Shown: positions 1-10,212 of the stretch, in pieces
How positions within the stretch are numbered: the stretch's first letter is position 1
How the letters are laid out: the number at the start of each line of letters is the position of its first letter
Source of the DNA: JAJPKK01 sp963781195
GTDB taxonomy: Bacteria; Pseudomonadota; Alphaproteobacteria; Rhizobiales; Xanthobacteraceae
Direction: 5' to 3'
Length of the DNA: 64,000 nt
NCBI GenBank assembly: GCA_963781195.1
Contig: CAWAEZ010000012.1
Span: 417,738 to 481,737 of the forward strand
Made by a program: the position numbers and the translations under genes
The notes under the pieces: generated by a model
Told to the model about the DNA's origin: nothing
The model's input: the letters and a program-made list of their open reading frames with translations, nothing else
Database searches by the model: none

Positions 1-646
1 CGCGCTGACCGCGCGAGCGAATGTTGATGCAGCAATGGCAGGGCGAATGCCCCGGCGTCGGCGTCAGCGAGATGGTGTCGTCGAGGGCGAAATCGTCGTC
101 GACCAGCAACGCCTGGCCGGCGGCCACCACCGGCTCGCAGTTGAACCGCCAGACATTTCCGGGGGGTTGGGCGCCGCGCCGGGTCTCCTCTTCCCACGCG
201 TCGTATTCGCGCTTGTGGAACACGTATTTCGCGTTCGGGAAGGTCGGCACCCAGCGGCCGTTGCGCAGCATCGTGTTCCAGCCGCAATGGTCGATGTGCA
301 GATGGGTGCAGAACACGTAGTCGATGTCTGTGAAGCGCAGACCGGCGGCACGGAATCCGTCGAGCCACGGCGCTTTCGGAAAATCCATCGGGGCCGGATA
401 GCCTTTATCCTCGCCGGTGCAGGTGTCGACCAGGATCGTATGCTTCGGCGTGCGAACGACGAAGGTCTGATAGGTGATCACCAGCCGGCCGGTCGGGGGA
501 TCGAAGATGAAGGAATCGAGGCCCGCGAGGTGCCGCTTGCCGATCTCCGGGTCGTAGGCCGGGAACATGTCTTCCGGTCGGCGCCACGGGCCGTCCCGCT
601 CGACGATGCTGGTGATGGTGACGTCGCCGATTTCTAGCGTTCGCAT
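1..646 (-). CDS. MBL-fold metallo-hydrolase (partial, runs off the left edge)
   Basis: The reverse strand encodes about 215 residues from an ATG at 646 and is cut by the window edge, so the C-terminus is missing. The protein begins MRTLEIGDVTITSIVERDG and carries the metallo-beta-lactamase metal motif THLHIDHCGWN (HxHxDH) near residue 118, followed by a TPGHSP stretch where the family places its next metal histidine. In known families this fold hydrolyses esters, lactones or thioesters with two zinc ions. The overall pattern resembles the AHL-lactonase-like branch, but the substrate cannot be read from sequence. It is divergent from the VOC gene at 843, with about 200 bases between them. Confidence 0.85.
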   Translation of the reverse strand, partial: MRTLEIGDVTITSIVERDGPWRRPEDMFPAYDPEIGKRHLAGLDSFIFDPPTGRLVITYQTFVVRTPKHTILVDTCTGEDKGYPAPMDFPKAPWLDGFRAAGLRFTDIDYVFCTHLHIDHCGWNTMLRNGRWVPTFPNAKYVFHKREYDAWEEETRRGAQPPGNVWRFNCEPVVAAGQALLVDDDFALDDTISLTPTPGHSPCHCCINIRSRGQR

Positions 647-842
647 GCTTTGGCCCTTCGATCCCTGACCGTTCGCGCGCGGATTCGTCCGCGCCGTGGT
701 CGAGAGCGGCGTATCCATAGCATGACATGATGACGCGCGGTTCCCCTGTACGGCGAGAGGAATATCGTCCCTGCGGTTGCTCATGATTCGGTCAATGAAC
801 TGGGCTAGGGTGCCGCCGCGCCAACCCCCCGAAGGAGCCGCC

Positions 843-1616
843 ATGTCCGATTCCCACGGCAAGTTCGTCTGGTACGAGTTGATGACCATCGATCCCAAGG
901 CAGCGGAGACGTTCTATCGCGCGGTGGTCGGTTGGGGTGGGCAGGATTCGGGCATGCCGGGCATGGCCTATACCCTGCTGACCGTGGACGGGGTTCCCGC
1001 GGCGGGACTGATGGAGATGCCGGAGCGGGTGAGAAGCTCCGGCGCGCCGCCGTCGTTCTGGACCGGCTATGTCTACGTCGACGACGTCGATGCGAGCGCG
1101 GCGCAGGCGGTGAGCGACGGCGCCGCGGTTCACCACCCGCCCGACGACATTCCCGGTGTCGGAAGGTTCGCGGTCATTTCCGATCCGCAAGGTGCCGCCG
1201 TCTCCCTGTTCAAGTCCACGATGACGGGCGGGCCGTCGTTCGCGCCGGGCACCCCCGGCAGCATCGGCTGGCACGAGCTTTATGCCGGCGACCGGGAAAC
1301 CGCATTCGCCTTCTATGCAAAGCTGTTCGGCTGGACCAAGGCCGAGCATTTCGACATGGGTCCGCTCGGCATCTACCAGTTGTTTGCCGCTGGCGGGGAG
1401 GCCATCGGTGGCATGATGACGAGGCCGCCGCAGGTGCCGGCGCCATGCTGGCTCTACTACTTCAACGTCGAGGCCATCGACGCGGCGGTGGCGCGGGTGG
1501 AGGCCGGCGGCGGACGCATCCTCAACGGGCCGTTCCAGGTGCCGGGCGGGAGCTTCATCGTGCAATGCGTCGATCCGCAGGGCGGTCCGTTCTGCCTCAT
1601 GGCGCCGCGGCGCTGA
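843..1616 (+). CDS. VOC-family protein with two glyoxalase/bleomycin-resistance domains
   Basis: The product is 257 residues. The ATG at 843 was chosen because GAAGGAG lies just upstream; an earlier in-frame start at 777 only adds an unlikely leader. Two homologous halves are visible: FVWYELMTIDPKAAETFY near residue 8 and GWHELYAGDRETAFAFY near residue 141, each the beta-alpha-beta start of a VOC module. This is the layout of the Cfp30B-like two-domain VOC proteins. Family members bind metal and small molecules or act as glyoxalases, dioxygenases or resistance proteins. The specific reaction is unknown. No operon partner is evident. Confidence 0.85.
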   Translation: MSDSHGKFVWYELMTIDPKAAETFYRAVVGWGGQDSGMPGMAYTLLTVDGVPAAGLMEMPERVRSSGAPPSFWTGYVYVDDVDASAAQAVSDGAAVHHPPDDIPGVGRFAVISDPQGAAVSLFKSTMTGGPSFAPGTPGSIGWHELYAGDRETAFAFYAKLFGWTKAEHFDMGPLGIYQLFAAGGEAIGGMMTRPPQVPAPCWLYYFNVEAIDAAVARVEAGGGRILNGPFQVPGGSFIVQCVDPQGGPFCLMAPRR

Positions 1617-1720
1617 CGCGGGCGGCGGGCCGGTCACGGCATCAAGACGCTACCGAAACGGCGTCAAATGTCCGACAGTCCCGCCCCCGCCTCGAATCAT
1701 TTTTCACGGAGAAAAAATCC

Positions 1721-2641
1721 ATGCCGGACAGCCTCGCCCAGGTGCGGGAGGACGTCGCCCTCGCCAATCGCATGCTGGCCAATGAAGGCGTGTTCGACGC
1801 TTTCGGCCATGTCAGCCTGCGTCATCCCGAGAACCCCGAGCGATTCCTGATCTCGCGCCATCGCGCGCCGGAGCTGGTGCAGCCGGCCGACATTCTCGAG
1901 CTCGACCTCGACGGCAAGCCGGCGGTGCCGACGCCGCACCGCCTCTACGGTGAGGTCACCATCCATGCCTCGATCTTCCAGGCCCGTCCCGACGTGATGG
2001 CGATCTGCCATCATCACGCGCCTTCGATCCTTCCCTACGCCATCGCTCGCGTCGACATGGTGCCGGTCTATCACCTCGGCGCGTCGATGGGCGAGACGGT
2101 GCCGTTCTGGGACAGCCGCGACGACTTCGGCGACACCGCGCTGGTGGTGGTGGACCCGGCGGAAGGCAAATCGCTCGCCAAGGCACTCGGTCCGCATTCC
2201 ATGGTGCTGATGGGCCGCCACGGCGCCACCGTGGTCGGCGCCTCGCTGCGCGAGCTGGTGTTCCGCACCATCTACACGGCGCGCAATGCAGACCTGCAGA
2301 CCAAGGCGAAGCTGCTCGGCGCCGTGCACGGCCTGAGCCCCGACGAGATCAGGAAAGCCGCCGCCTACAATCTGCGCCCGGCGCCGATGGAGCGCGCATG
2401 GGACCAGTGGGCGATGCGGCTCGCCGAAAAGGAAGGCCGCACCGGCGCGGCCGCGCGGGCGCCGGTCGCCGCCAAAACCAAAACCGCAGCCAAGGCCAAA
2501 GCCGCCGCCAAGGCCCCAGCCAAGACCAAAACCGCAGCCAAGACCCGAGCCAAGGCGAGCAAACCCAAGGCCATGGCAAAGCCGGCTCCGGCCCGCAAGG
2601 CGGCGACGAAGTCCAAGCCGAAGCGGGGCCGGGGACGCTGA
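1721..2641 (+). CDS. class II aldolase/adducin-family protein with a Lys/Ala-rich C-terminal tail
   Basis: The product is 306 residues, with ATG at 1721 downstream of CACGGAG. Residues 1 to about 240 form a class II aldolase/adducin domain. Visible motifs are the GHVSLR start region, CHHHAP near residue 91 and GRHG near residue 166, which supply metal-binding histidines in zinc-dependent fuculose-phosphate-type aldolases and related decarboxylases. From about residue 244 to the end the protein is a low-complexity tail of Lys, Ala, Pro and Arg (units such as AAKTKTAAKAKAA) ending in KRGRGR. It resembles histone-H1-like bacterial proteins. The tail is not part of the family fold. Substrate is unknown. 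Confidence 0.85.
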   Translation: MPDSLAQVREDVALANRMLANEGVFDAFGHVSLRHPENPERFLISRHRAPELVQPADILELDLDGKPAVPTPHRLYGEVTIHASIFQARPDVMAICHHHAPSILPYAIARVDMVPVYHLGASMGETVPFWDSRDDFGDTALVVVDPAEGKSLAKALGPHSMVLMGRHGATVVGASLRELVFRTIYTARNADLQTKAKLLGAVHGLSPDEIRKAAAYNLRPAPMERAWDQWAMRLAEKEGRTGAAARAPVAAKTKTAAKAKAAAKAPAKTKTAAKTRAKASKPKAMAKPAPARKAATKSKPKRGRGR

Positions 2642-2759
2642 GGCGGCCCTCGCGCGCGCCGGGAACGGTTCTCAGGCCCTTCCCGCCGCTCCGGGCCGGT
2701 GGAAAAGCTGCCATGTGTCGGATTGACCGCGCCCGGCCAAGCCCTTACATCGCGGAATT

Positions 2760-3284
2760 ATGGCACTGCGAGACATCATCATCCTGCCGGACAAGCGGTT
2801 GCGGAAGGTTTCGAAGCCGGTCGAGACGATCGGCGCGGATATTCGTACCCTCGTCGCGGACATGTTCGAGACCATGTACGAGGCGCCCGGCATCGGGCTC
2901 GCCGCGATCCAGGTCGGGGCGCCGGTGCGGGTCGTCACCATGGACCTGTCCAAGCGCGAGGACCACAGCGAGCCCCTGGTGTTCATCAACCCCGAGATCG
3001 TGTCGGCCTCGGAGGAGAAGTCGGTCTACGAGGAGGGCTGCCTCTCGATCCCCGACATCCACGAGGATGTGGAGCGGCCGGCGCGGGTGAAGATCAAGTA
3101 TCTCGACCTGGAAGGAAAGCCGCAGGAGGCGGAGGTCGGCGGCCTGTTCGCCACCTGCATCCAGCACGAGATCGATCACCTCAACGGCGTCCTCTTCATC
3201 GACCACATTTCCAAGCTCAAGCGCGACCGCATCGTCAAGAAATTCACCAAGGTCGCGAAGCGGACGATGGCCGAGGAGGGCTGA
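2760..3284 (+). CDS. def: peptide deformylase
   Basis: The product is 174 residues, the usual length. It removes the formyl group from the N-terminal methionine of new proteins in the cytoplasm. All three deformylase motifs are intact: GIGLAAIQ (residues 44-51), EEGCLS with the metal-ligand Cys94, and QHEIDH with metal ligands His136 and His140 and catalytic Glu137. The gene lies about 165 bases upstream of fmt on the same strand. That is the classic def-fmt pairing: one enzyme formylates the initiator tRNA, the other later removes the formyl group. Confidence 0.98.
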   Translation: MALRDIIILPDKRLRKVSKPVETIGADIRTLVADMFETMYEAPGIGLAAIQVGAPVRVVTMDLSKREDHSEPLVFINPEIVSASEEKSVYEEGCLSIPDIHEDVERPARVKIKYLDLEGKPQEAEVGGLFATCIQHEIDHLNGVLFIDHISKLKRDRIVKKFTKVAKRTMAEEG

Positions 3285-3448
3285 GCATTGCAGTCCATGT
3301 TCGGACGGCGGTCAGCGCCCGGGCGCGCGGTTTGGCAGGGCGCACCGGCTCCTTCTCCTCGCGTGGGGGGAGTGGGTCGGGGTGAGGCGGCGTTCTCCTC
3401 CGGCTCGCCGTCAGGCTCGGGCAGGCGACCGCTCGCTGACGTGCTTTG

Positions 3449-4371
3449 ATGGCGCTTCGCCTCGTTTTCATGGGGACGCCGGACTTCGCGGTACCGACGC
3501 TGGTCGAGATCGTCGGTAGCGGACACGAGGTCGCGGCGGTCTATACCCGTGCGCCGCAGCCCGCCGGGCGCGGCATGGAGCTGCGCCCCAGCCCGGTGGA
3601 ACGGGAGGCACGGCGGCTCGGCATCACCGTGCTCACGCCGAAGACCCTCAAGACTGTGGAGGCGCAGGAGACGTTTCGCGCCCATGACGCCGACGCCGCG
3701 GTCGTCGTCGCCTACGGGCTGATCCTGCCCAGGCCGGTGCTCGATGCGCCGAAGCTCGGCTGCTTCAACCTCCACGCCTCAGCGCTGCCGCGCTGGCGCG
3801 GCGCTGCGCCCATCAACCGCGCCATCATGGCCGGCGATGCCGAGACCGCGGTGATGGTGATGCGCATGGAGGAGGGGCTCGATACCGGCCCGGTCGCCAT
3901 GGCCGAGCGGGTCGCCATCGGCCCCGACATGACCGCCGGCGAGTTGCACGACGTGCTGGCGCGGCGCGGTGCCGACCTGGTGGTGCGTGCGCTCGGTGCG
4001 CTGGAGCGCGGCTCCCTGCAAGTCACCCCGCAGGCCGACAGCGGCGTCACCTATGCCGCGAAGCTCGACAAGAACGAGACGCGGATCGACTGGAGCCGCT
4101 CCGGCAAAGCCGTGCACGACCATTGCCGCGGGTTGTCGCCGTTTCCGGGCGCATGGTTCGAGCTGCCGGGCGCCGGTCGCATCAAGGTGCTGCGCACCGT
4201 CGCCGGCGACGGCGCCGGGCCGCCGGGCACGGTGCTCGACGCCCGTCTCACCATCGCCTGCGGCGAAGGCTCGATCCGCATTCTCGAATTGCAGCGCGCC
4301 GGCGGCCGGCCGATGACGGCGGACGAATTCCTGCGCGGCTCTCCGGTCCCGCCCGGCACCCGGCTGCCGTG

Positions 4372-4372
<1 letters not shown>
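3449..4372 (+). CDS. fmt: methionyl-tRNA formyltransferase
   Basis: The product is 307 residues. It transfers a formyl group from 10-formyl-tetrahydrofolate to initiator Met-tRNA. The formyltransferase triad is present: Asn107 and His109 in FNLHASALPRWRG, and Asp145 in EEGLDTG. The C-terminal tRNA-recognition domain follows from about residue 205. ATG at 3449 is preferred; a TTG directly before it would only add one residue. The stop overlaps the truA start by one base (TGATG), so the two genes are probably translationally coupled. Confidence 0.97.
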
Positions 4373-5109
<737 letters not shown>

Positions 5110-5143
5110 TACGCGGTCTTATTCTCCTGTCTCTCCCACGGTC

Positions 5144-5166
5144 ATCGCCGGACTTGTTCCGGCGAT
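5144..5166. repeat. perfect 9-bp inverted repeat between convergent genes
   Basis: ATCGCCGGA (5144-5152) pairs exactly with TCCGGCGAT (5158-5166) around a CTTGT loop. It sits between the convergent truA and dapE genes. Its wording resembles the dispersed GTCATxxCCGG-CTTGT-CCGG dyads common in intergenic regions of Hyphomicrobiales. No T-run follows, so a terminator role in both directions is possible but unproven. Confidence 0.6.
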
Positions 5167-5272
5167 CCCGATCAGGGGGGCACGGCGTTTCCACACCCGC
5201 GATTTGGCAAAGCAGTGTCGCACGATCGGGGTCGCCTGGACGAAACCGACGATGACCTTGGTGGCCGCGGCC

Positions 5273-6427
5273 TCACCGGAAATAGCGGTCGAGGATCGCG
5301 CGGTAGACCGCGGTGAGCGCGACGAGGTCCGCGGTGGCGACGCGCTCGTCGATGCCGTGCATGGTGCGGTTGACGAGGCCGAACTCGACCACCGGGCAGT
5401 AGTCCCGGATGAAGCGCGCGTCCGAGGTGCCGCCGGTGGTCGACAGCGCCGGCCGGCGGCCGGTCACCGCGGCGACCGCATCGGCGACGAGTTCGACGAA
5501 CGGGCCGGGCGTGGTGACGAAGGCGTCGGCATTGGACGGATCCCATTCGACGCGCAGGCGGCCGCCCTGCGCGCCGGCACGGGCGCGCGCCTCGACCAGC
5601 GCCTTGAGCTCGTCGCGGGTGCGGACGTCGTTGAAGCGGATGTTGAAGCGGGCCCGCGCCTCGGCGGGAATCACGTTCACCGTCTTGTTGCCGACGTCGA
5701 CCGAGGTGAACTCGAGGTTGGACGGATCGAAATGGGCGTTGCCGGCATCGAGCGGCTCCGCCATCACGGCACTCATGATGGCGACGATGCGGCGCACCGG
5801 ATTGTCGGCGAGCGACGGATAGGCGACGTGGCCCGGGGTGCCGGGAACGATCACCGTGCCGTTGAGCGATCCGCGCCGGCCGATCTTGATCATGTCGCCG
5901 AGCTGCGCCGGATTGGTCGGTTCGCCGAGGATGCAGTGGTCGAAAGCCTCGCCCCGGGCCGCCGCCCATTTCAGCAGCTTGACCGTGCCGTTGACGGCGA
6001 TGCTCTCCTCGTCGCCGGTGATGAGGAAAGAGATCGAGCCTTTTCGCCGGCCGCCCGCGGCGGCGACATGATCGAGCGCGGCGGCGACCTGGCAGGCGAT
6101 GGCGCCCTTCATGTCGACCGCGCCGCGGCCGTAGAGCACGCCGTCCGCGATGTCGCCGCCGAACGGCGGGTGATGCCAATGCGTCTCGTCGCCGGGCGGC
6201 ACCACGTCGGTATGGCCGGCCAGCACGAGATGCGGCGCGCCGGTGCCGATCCGCGCATAGAGGTTCTCGACGTCGTCGGCGCCCGGCTCGGAGAAGGTGA
6301 CGCGCTCGACCGCAAAGCCCGCACCGCCGAGCCTGTCTGCAAGCCAGGTGAGCGCGCCGCCTTCCGCGGGCGTCACCGACCGACAGCGCAGCAGGTCACG
6401 GGCAAAGGCGACGGGATCGGCGGCCAT
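5273..6427 (-). CDS. dapE: succinyl-diaminopimelate desuccinylase
   Basis: The product is 384 residues and belongs to the M20 metallopeptidase family. It hydrolyses N-succinyl-L,L-diaminopimelate in lysine and peptidoglycan-precursor synthesis. Metal and catalytic residues are visible: His72 and Asp74 (AGHTDVVP), Asp105 (GRGAVDMKG), the GDEES pair Glu140/Glu141, and the C-terminal NRTMHGIDE histidine. The ATG at 6427 lies 7 bases after the dapD stop on the same strand. The dapD-dapE pair supplies two late steps of the succinylase branch. Confidence 0.97.
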   Translation of the reverse strand: MAADPVAFARDLLRCRSVTPAEGGALTWLADRLGGAGFAVERVTFSEPGADDVENLYARIGTGAPHLVLAGHTDVVPPGDETHWHHPPFGGDIADGVLYGRGAVDMKGAIACQVAAALDHVAAAGGRRKGSISFLITGDEESIAVNGTVKLLKWAAARGEAFDHCILGEPTNPAQLGDMIKIGRRGSLNGTVIVPGTPGHVAYPSLADNPVRRIVAIMSAVMAEPLDAGNAHFDPSNLEFTSVDVGNKTVNVIPAEARARFNIRFNDVRTRDELKALVEARARAGAQGGRLRVEWDPSNADAFVTTPGPFVELVADAVAAVTGRRPALSTTGGTSDARFIRDYCPVVEFGLVNRTMHGIDERVATADLVALTAVYRAILDRYFR

Positions 6428-6434
6428 GGACGCG

Positions 6435-7286
6435 TTAGTCCCGCAACAGTTCGTTGATGCTGGTCTTGGAGCGCGTCCGCTCGTCGACGCGCTTGACGAT
6501 GACCGCGCAGTAGAGCCCGGGACCGGGCGTGCCGTCCTTGCCCGGCTTGCCGGGCTGGGTGCCGGGCACCACCACCGAATAGGCCGGCACCTCGCCCTGG
6601 AACACCTCGCCGGTGTCGCGGTCGACGATGCGGGTCGAGGCGCCGATGAAGACGCCCATGGAAAGCACCGAGCCCTGGCGCACCACCACGCCTTCGGCGA
6701 CCTCGGAGCGCGCCCCGATGAAGCAGTTGTCCTCGATGATGACGGGACCCGCCTGCAGCGGCTCAAGCACGCCGCCGATGCCGGCGCCGCCGGAGATGTG
6801 GCAGTTCTTGCCGATCTGGGCGCACGAGCCGACGGTCGCCCAGGTGTCGACCATGGTGCCGGAATCGACATAGGCGCCGAGATTGACGAAGGACGGCATC
6901 AGCACGACGTTGGGCGCGATGTAGGCCGAGCGCCGCACGATAGCGCCGGGCACCGCGCGGAACTGCGCCTGCCCGAACTGCTCGCGCCGCCAGTGATCGT
7001 ATTTGAGCGGGACCTTGTCGTAGCCCCAGGCGCGGCTGCCGGCGTCGCCGAACGGGATGACGTCGTTGTCCTGCAGCCGGAACGACAGCAGCACCGCCTT
7101 CTTGAGCCATTGGTTGACGTGCCATGCGCCGTTGCCCTGGCGCGCGGCGACGCGCACCACGCCGCCGTCCAGGAGGTCGAGTGCCTGCTCCACGGCGTCG
7201 CGCACCGGTCCCGTGGTCGCGGGTCCGAATTCGGCGCGGCGCTCGAAGGCGTCGTCGATGGTCTTGGCAAGCTCGCTGTGCGACAT
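6435..7286 (-). CDS. dapD: 2,3,4,5-tetrahydropyridine-2,6-dicarboxylate N-succinyltransferase
   Basis: The product is 283 residues from the ATG at 7286. That start has a GGGG six bases upstream; an ATG two codons earlier (7292) is possible. The enzyme succinylates tetrahydrodipicolinate, the branch point to meso-diaminopimelate and lysine. The C-terminal half shows the left-handed beta-helix hexapeptide pattern (for example GAYVDSGTMVDTWATVGSCA and GKNCHISGGAGIGG). It is directly upstream of dapE, so the two are probably one operon. Confidence 0.96.
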   Translation of the reverse strand: MSHSELAKTIDDAFERRAEFGPATTGPVRDAVEQALDLLDGGVVRVAARQGNGAWHVNQWLKKAVLLSFRLQDNDVIPFGDAGSRAWGYDKVPLKYDHWRREQFGQAQFRAVPGAIVRRSAYIAPNVVLMPSFVNLGAYVDSGTMVDTWATVGSCAQIGKNCHISGGAGIGGVLEPLQAGPVIIEDNCFIGARSEVAEGVVVRQGSVLSMGVFIGASTRIVDRDTGEVFQGEVPAYSVVVPGTQPGKPGKDGTPGPGLYCAVIVKRVDERTRSKTSINELLRD

Positions 7287-7421
7287 GGACATCCCCGGCT
7301 TTTGCAGCGCTGGTGTCGCGGACCGCCCGGGCGATGTCAACCGGAACAGCCCGCGAGAGGCCCATTGCCGGTCGGGCCGTCGGTCATGCAGGCGGTGACG
7401 ATTTGGTGGGCGAGAAGGCGC

Positions 7422-8162
7422 TCACTTTCCGGGGACGGCCGTCTGCAGGAAGGCGGCGAGATCGTCGGTGACGTAATCCACGTGGTCGGCCTGCCGGCCT
7501 TCCATCTCCCAGCCCTCGCGCACCACCTCGTAGCTCGCATGCGGCACCACCAGCACGGTGGTCATGCCGAGCCGGTGGGGAACCGCGAGGTTGCGGGCGA
7601 GATCCTCGAACATCGCCGCCTTGCCGGCGTCGACGCCATGGCGGGCGAGGAAGCGGTCGTAGTTTTCCGGGAACGGCTTGGGCTGCAGCTCGCTCGCGAC
7701 GATGTCGAACACGTCCTCGAAATGGTGGTGGATGGCGAGCCGGCGCATCACCGCGTCGGCATGGGCCTTGGTGCCGTTGGTGAGGATCAGCTTGCGGCCG
7801 GGCAGCCGTTCCAGCGCGGCGCCGAGCGCGGGGTTCGGCTCCAGCGGCGAATGATCGATCGCATGGACGTATTCGAGGTAGGCGTCGGGATCCATGCCGT
7901 GCTCGAGCACGAGGCCTTTCAGGCTGGTGCCGTAGCGCTTGTAGAAATCCTTCTGGATGCGGAAGGCGTCGTCGGGCGGCACGCCGAGGAAACTGGAGAT
8001 GTAGGTGCGGATGCGGTCGTCGACCTGCTGCCACAGGTTGAGGTGATGGGGATAGAGCGTGTTGTCGAGGTCGAACACCCACGTTTCCACATGGGCGAAG
8101 CCGCGCTTGTCGGCGGGGCTGGCTGCGGGCTCGTCGTCGGGCATGTTTTGGGATGCGTTCAT
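7422..8162 (-). CDS. HAD-superfamily pyrimidine 5'-nucleotidase-like phosphatase
   Basis: The product is 246 residues. HAD motif I is FDLDNTLYP (near residue 30), motif II is ILTNGTK (near residue 126) and motif III/IV is around KPFPENYDRF and MFEDLARN. The cap and the DLDNTLYPHHLNLWQQ wording match the SDT1/PPM-type pyrimidine 5'-nucleotidases common in Hyphomicrobiales. It probably removes phosphate from pyrimidine monophosphates or related small phosphates in the cytoplasm. About 135 bases separate it from dapD on the same strand. Confidence 0.88.
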   Translation of the reverse strand: MNASQNMPDDEPAASPADKRGFAHVETWVFDLDNTLYPHHLNLWQQVDDRIRTYISSFLGVPPDDAFRIQKDFYKRYGTSLKGLVLEHGMDPDAYLEYVHAIDHSPLEPNPALGAALERLPGRKLILTNGTKAHADAVMRRLAIHHHFEDVFDIVASELQPKPFPENYDRFLARHGVDAGKAAMFEDLARNLAVPHRLGMTTVLVVPHASYEVVREGWEMEGRQADHVDYVTDDLAAFLQTAVPGK

Positions 8163-8229
8163 GCGCGGATTTCTAGCCGAGATTCCGGCGGGCTTCCATC
8201 ACAACGCCGCGACGCGAGAGCCGGCCCCC

Positions 8230-10212
8230 TCACGCGAACGTCATGCCGAGGGCTTCGACGTGGGCGCGCACCTGCGGTTCCGCGAGCGCGGCGAGGAAGG
8301 CCTGCACCGCCGGGCGGTCGGCATGGCTCTCGATCAGCAGGAAATCGTAATGCTCCGGCGCGATCGGCAGGAAATCGAGGCCGTAGAGCCGCGCCACGGT
8401 GGCGATGGCGATGCCCCAGTCAGCGCGGCCTTGGGCGACGGCCGCGGCCACCGCATTGTGCGATTTCGGCTGATTGGCGTAGCCCGGCGGCCGCCGGCCG
8501 GCGAGCAGCCGGTCGATGAGGATGCGGGTGCCGGCGCCGGCGTTGCGGTTGACCATCAGGCAGGCCGGATCGGCGAGCGCCGCGGCGAGCGCGTCATCCG
8601 CGGTGCGGCCGGCAAATCGGGCGTCCCCGGTACGGAACGCGAAGCCCTGCATGCGCAGCCAGCCCGGCACCAGGGTCACGCCGGGCCGGACCAGATGCCG
8701 GTTGTAGACCCCCGAGGCCGGATCGAGCAGATGCACCGGGGCGATGTCGCATTCGCCGCGCTCGATCGCGGCGACGCCTCCCATGCTGCCGACGGCGACC
8801 ACGCGGGCGGCAAATCCCTGGTCTGCGAGCCGGCCGATCACGGCGTCCAGCGCCACGCACTGGCTGCCCATGATCACGAGGTCGGGCGTGCGGGCGGCGC
8901 GGCCGATCAGGGTCACCTCGGCCCGGGTGCCGGCGTCGAGTCCGGAGCTGAGCGCGTCGATGGCGAGAAAGCCGTCGGCCTGGGAGAACGAGGTTACGGC
9001 GCCCGAGCCCTTGCCGATCGGGAATGCGACCGGTCCCTGCTCTCCCGGAACCAGCGCCACCAGGACGAATTCCTGGCGCCCGATCTCGGAGGCGATCCGG
9101 ATCGGCACCGTGGCGGACACCGATTCGGCGGCGTGGGGCGGCAGGCCGGCGCGGGCGCGGATCACCGGCGCGACGAATTCGTGGAAGGTGAAGATCGCCG
9201 AGGTCGGAAAGCCCGGCAGGACCGCGATCGGCTTGCCGTCGACCACGGCGAGGCACAGCGGCTTGCCGGGCTTGAGCGCGACGCCGTGGACCAGCACGCC
9301 GGGCCAGCCGAGCCGCGAGAGGATGCGGTAGGACAGGTCGCCCGCGCCCTTGGAGGTGCCGCCGGACAGCACCACCATGTCGCAGGAGGCGAGCGCATCG
9401 CGCACCGCGGCCTCCAACATCCGCTCGTCGTCGGGATAGGCGCCGAGTTGCATCGCCTCGCCGCCGGCCTCGGTCACGGCGGCGGCGACGATGGCGCCGT
9501 TGCTGTCATAGACGCAGCCGGGGCGGAGCGGGTCGCCCGGTGCGACCAGTTCGTCGCCGGTCGAGAGCACCGCAACCCGCGGCCGCCGCATCACCGGAAC
9601 CTCGGCAAAGCCGCAGGCCGCGAGCATCCCGATCTCGCGCGAGCCGATCCGCTGGCCGCGCCGGAGCACCACCTCGCCGCGCGCGATGTCGGAGCCGGCA
9701 AACGAGACGAACTGGCCGGGCCCGAAGGCGCGGCGCAGCTCGATCGCCGGACCGTCCGGCATCTCCAGGAGTTCGGTGTGCTCGACCATCACCACGGCGT
9801 CGGCGCCGCGTGGAATGGCGCCCCCGGTGGCGATGGTGGTGGCGGTCCCCGGCGCCACCTCGAGGGCGGGGACGTGGCCGCAGGCGATCACTTCGGCATT
9901 GAGGCGAAGCCGGCGCGGCGTGCGCTCGGCGGCGCCCGCGGTGTCGGCGGCGCGCACCGCGAAGCCGTCGACGCCGGAGCGATCGAACGCCGGCACGTCG
10001 GTCGGCGCCATCACGTCGGCCACGAGGACGCGCTCGAGCGCATCGGCCAGCGCCACCACCTGTTCCGGCAGGGGCGAGAAGTCGATCGCCCTTTCGAACC
10101 GGCGGCGCGCCTCCGCGGCCGGAATCACTTCGAGGAACTGGTCCTGGCGCGCCGCCGCGCGGACCGCGGCGAGGAGATCGTCGTGGTCGGCCGCGTCGCG
10201 CCCGCCGGTCAT
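8230..10212 (-). CDS. MoeA-like molybdopterin biosynthesis protein fused to a periplasmic-binding-protein-like domain
   Basis: The product is 660 residues. Residues 1 to about 410 are MoeA-like: FDRSGVDGFAVRA (active-site region), STGDELVAPG, VLSGGTSKGAGD and LPGFPTSA are all preserved. MoeA inserts molybdate into adenylylated molybdopterin. Residues from about 440 to the end form a PBP-like domain (LysR-substrate-binding type, PF12727-like) with NRNAGAGTRILIDRLL and a GIAIATVA segment. No signal peptide is present, so this domain should be cytoplasmic and may bind molybdate, tungstate or a cofactor precursor; that is inference. Its ATG overlaps the stop of the upstream MoeA-like gene by 4 bases (ATGA), so the two are coupled. 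Confidence 0.9.
   Translation of the reverse strand: MTGGRDAADHDDLLAAVRAAARQDQFLEVIPAAEARRRFERAIDFSPLPEQVVALADALERVLVADVMAPTDVPAFDRSGVDGFAVRAADTAGAAERTPRRLRLNAEVIACGHVPALEVAPGTATTIATGGAIPRGADAVVMVEHTELLEMPDGPAIELRRAFGPGQFVSFAGSDIARGEVVLRRGQRIGSREIGMLAACGFAEVPVMRRPRVAVLSTGDELVAPGDPLRPGCVYDSNGAIVAAAVTEAGGEAMQLGAYPDDERMLEAAVRDALASCDMVVLSGGTSKGAGDLSYRILSRLGWPGVLVHGVALKPGKPLCLAVVDGKPIAVLPGFPTSAIFTFHEFVAPVIRARAGLPPHAAESVSATVPIRIASEIGRQEFVLVALVPGEQGPVAFPIGKGSGAVTSFSQADGFLAIDALSSGLDAGTRAEVTLIGRAARTPDLVIMGSQCVALDAVIGRLADQGFAARVVAVGSMGGVAAIERGECDIAPVHLLDPASGVYNRHLVRPGVTLVPGWLRMQGFAFRTGDARFAGRTADDALAAALADPACLMVNRNAGAGTRILIDRLLAGRRPPGYANQPKSHNAVAAAVAQGRADWGIAIATVARLYGLDFLPIAPEHYDFLLIESHADRPAVQAFLAALAEPQVRAHVEALGMTFA

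Noticed and set aside
35..637. Forward reading frame of 200 codons over the MBL gene
   Set aside because: It is antisense to a gene with intact metal-binding motifs and its translation has no recognisable pattern.
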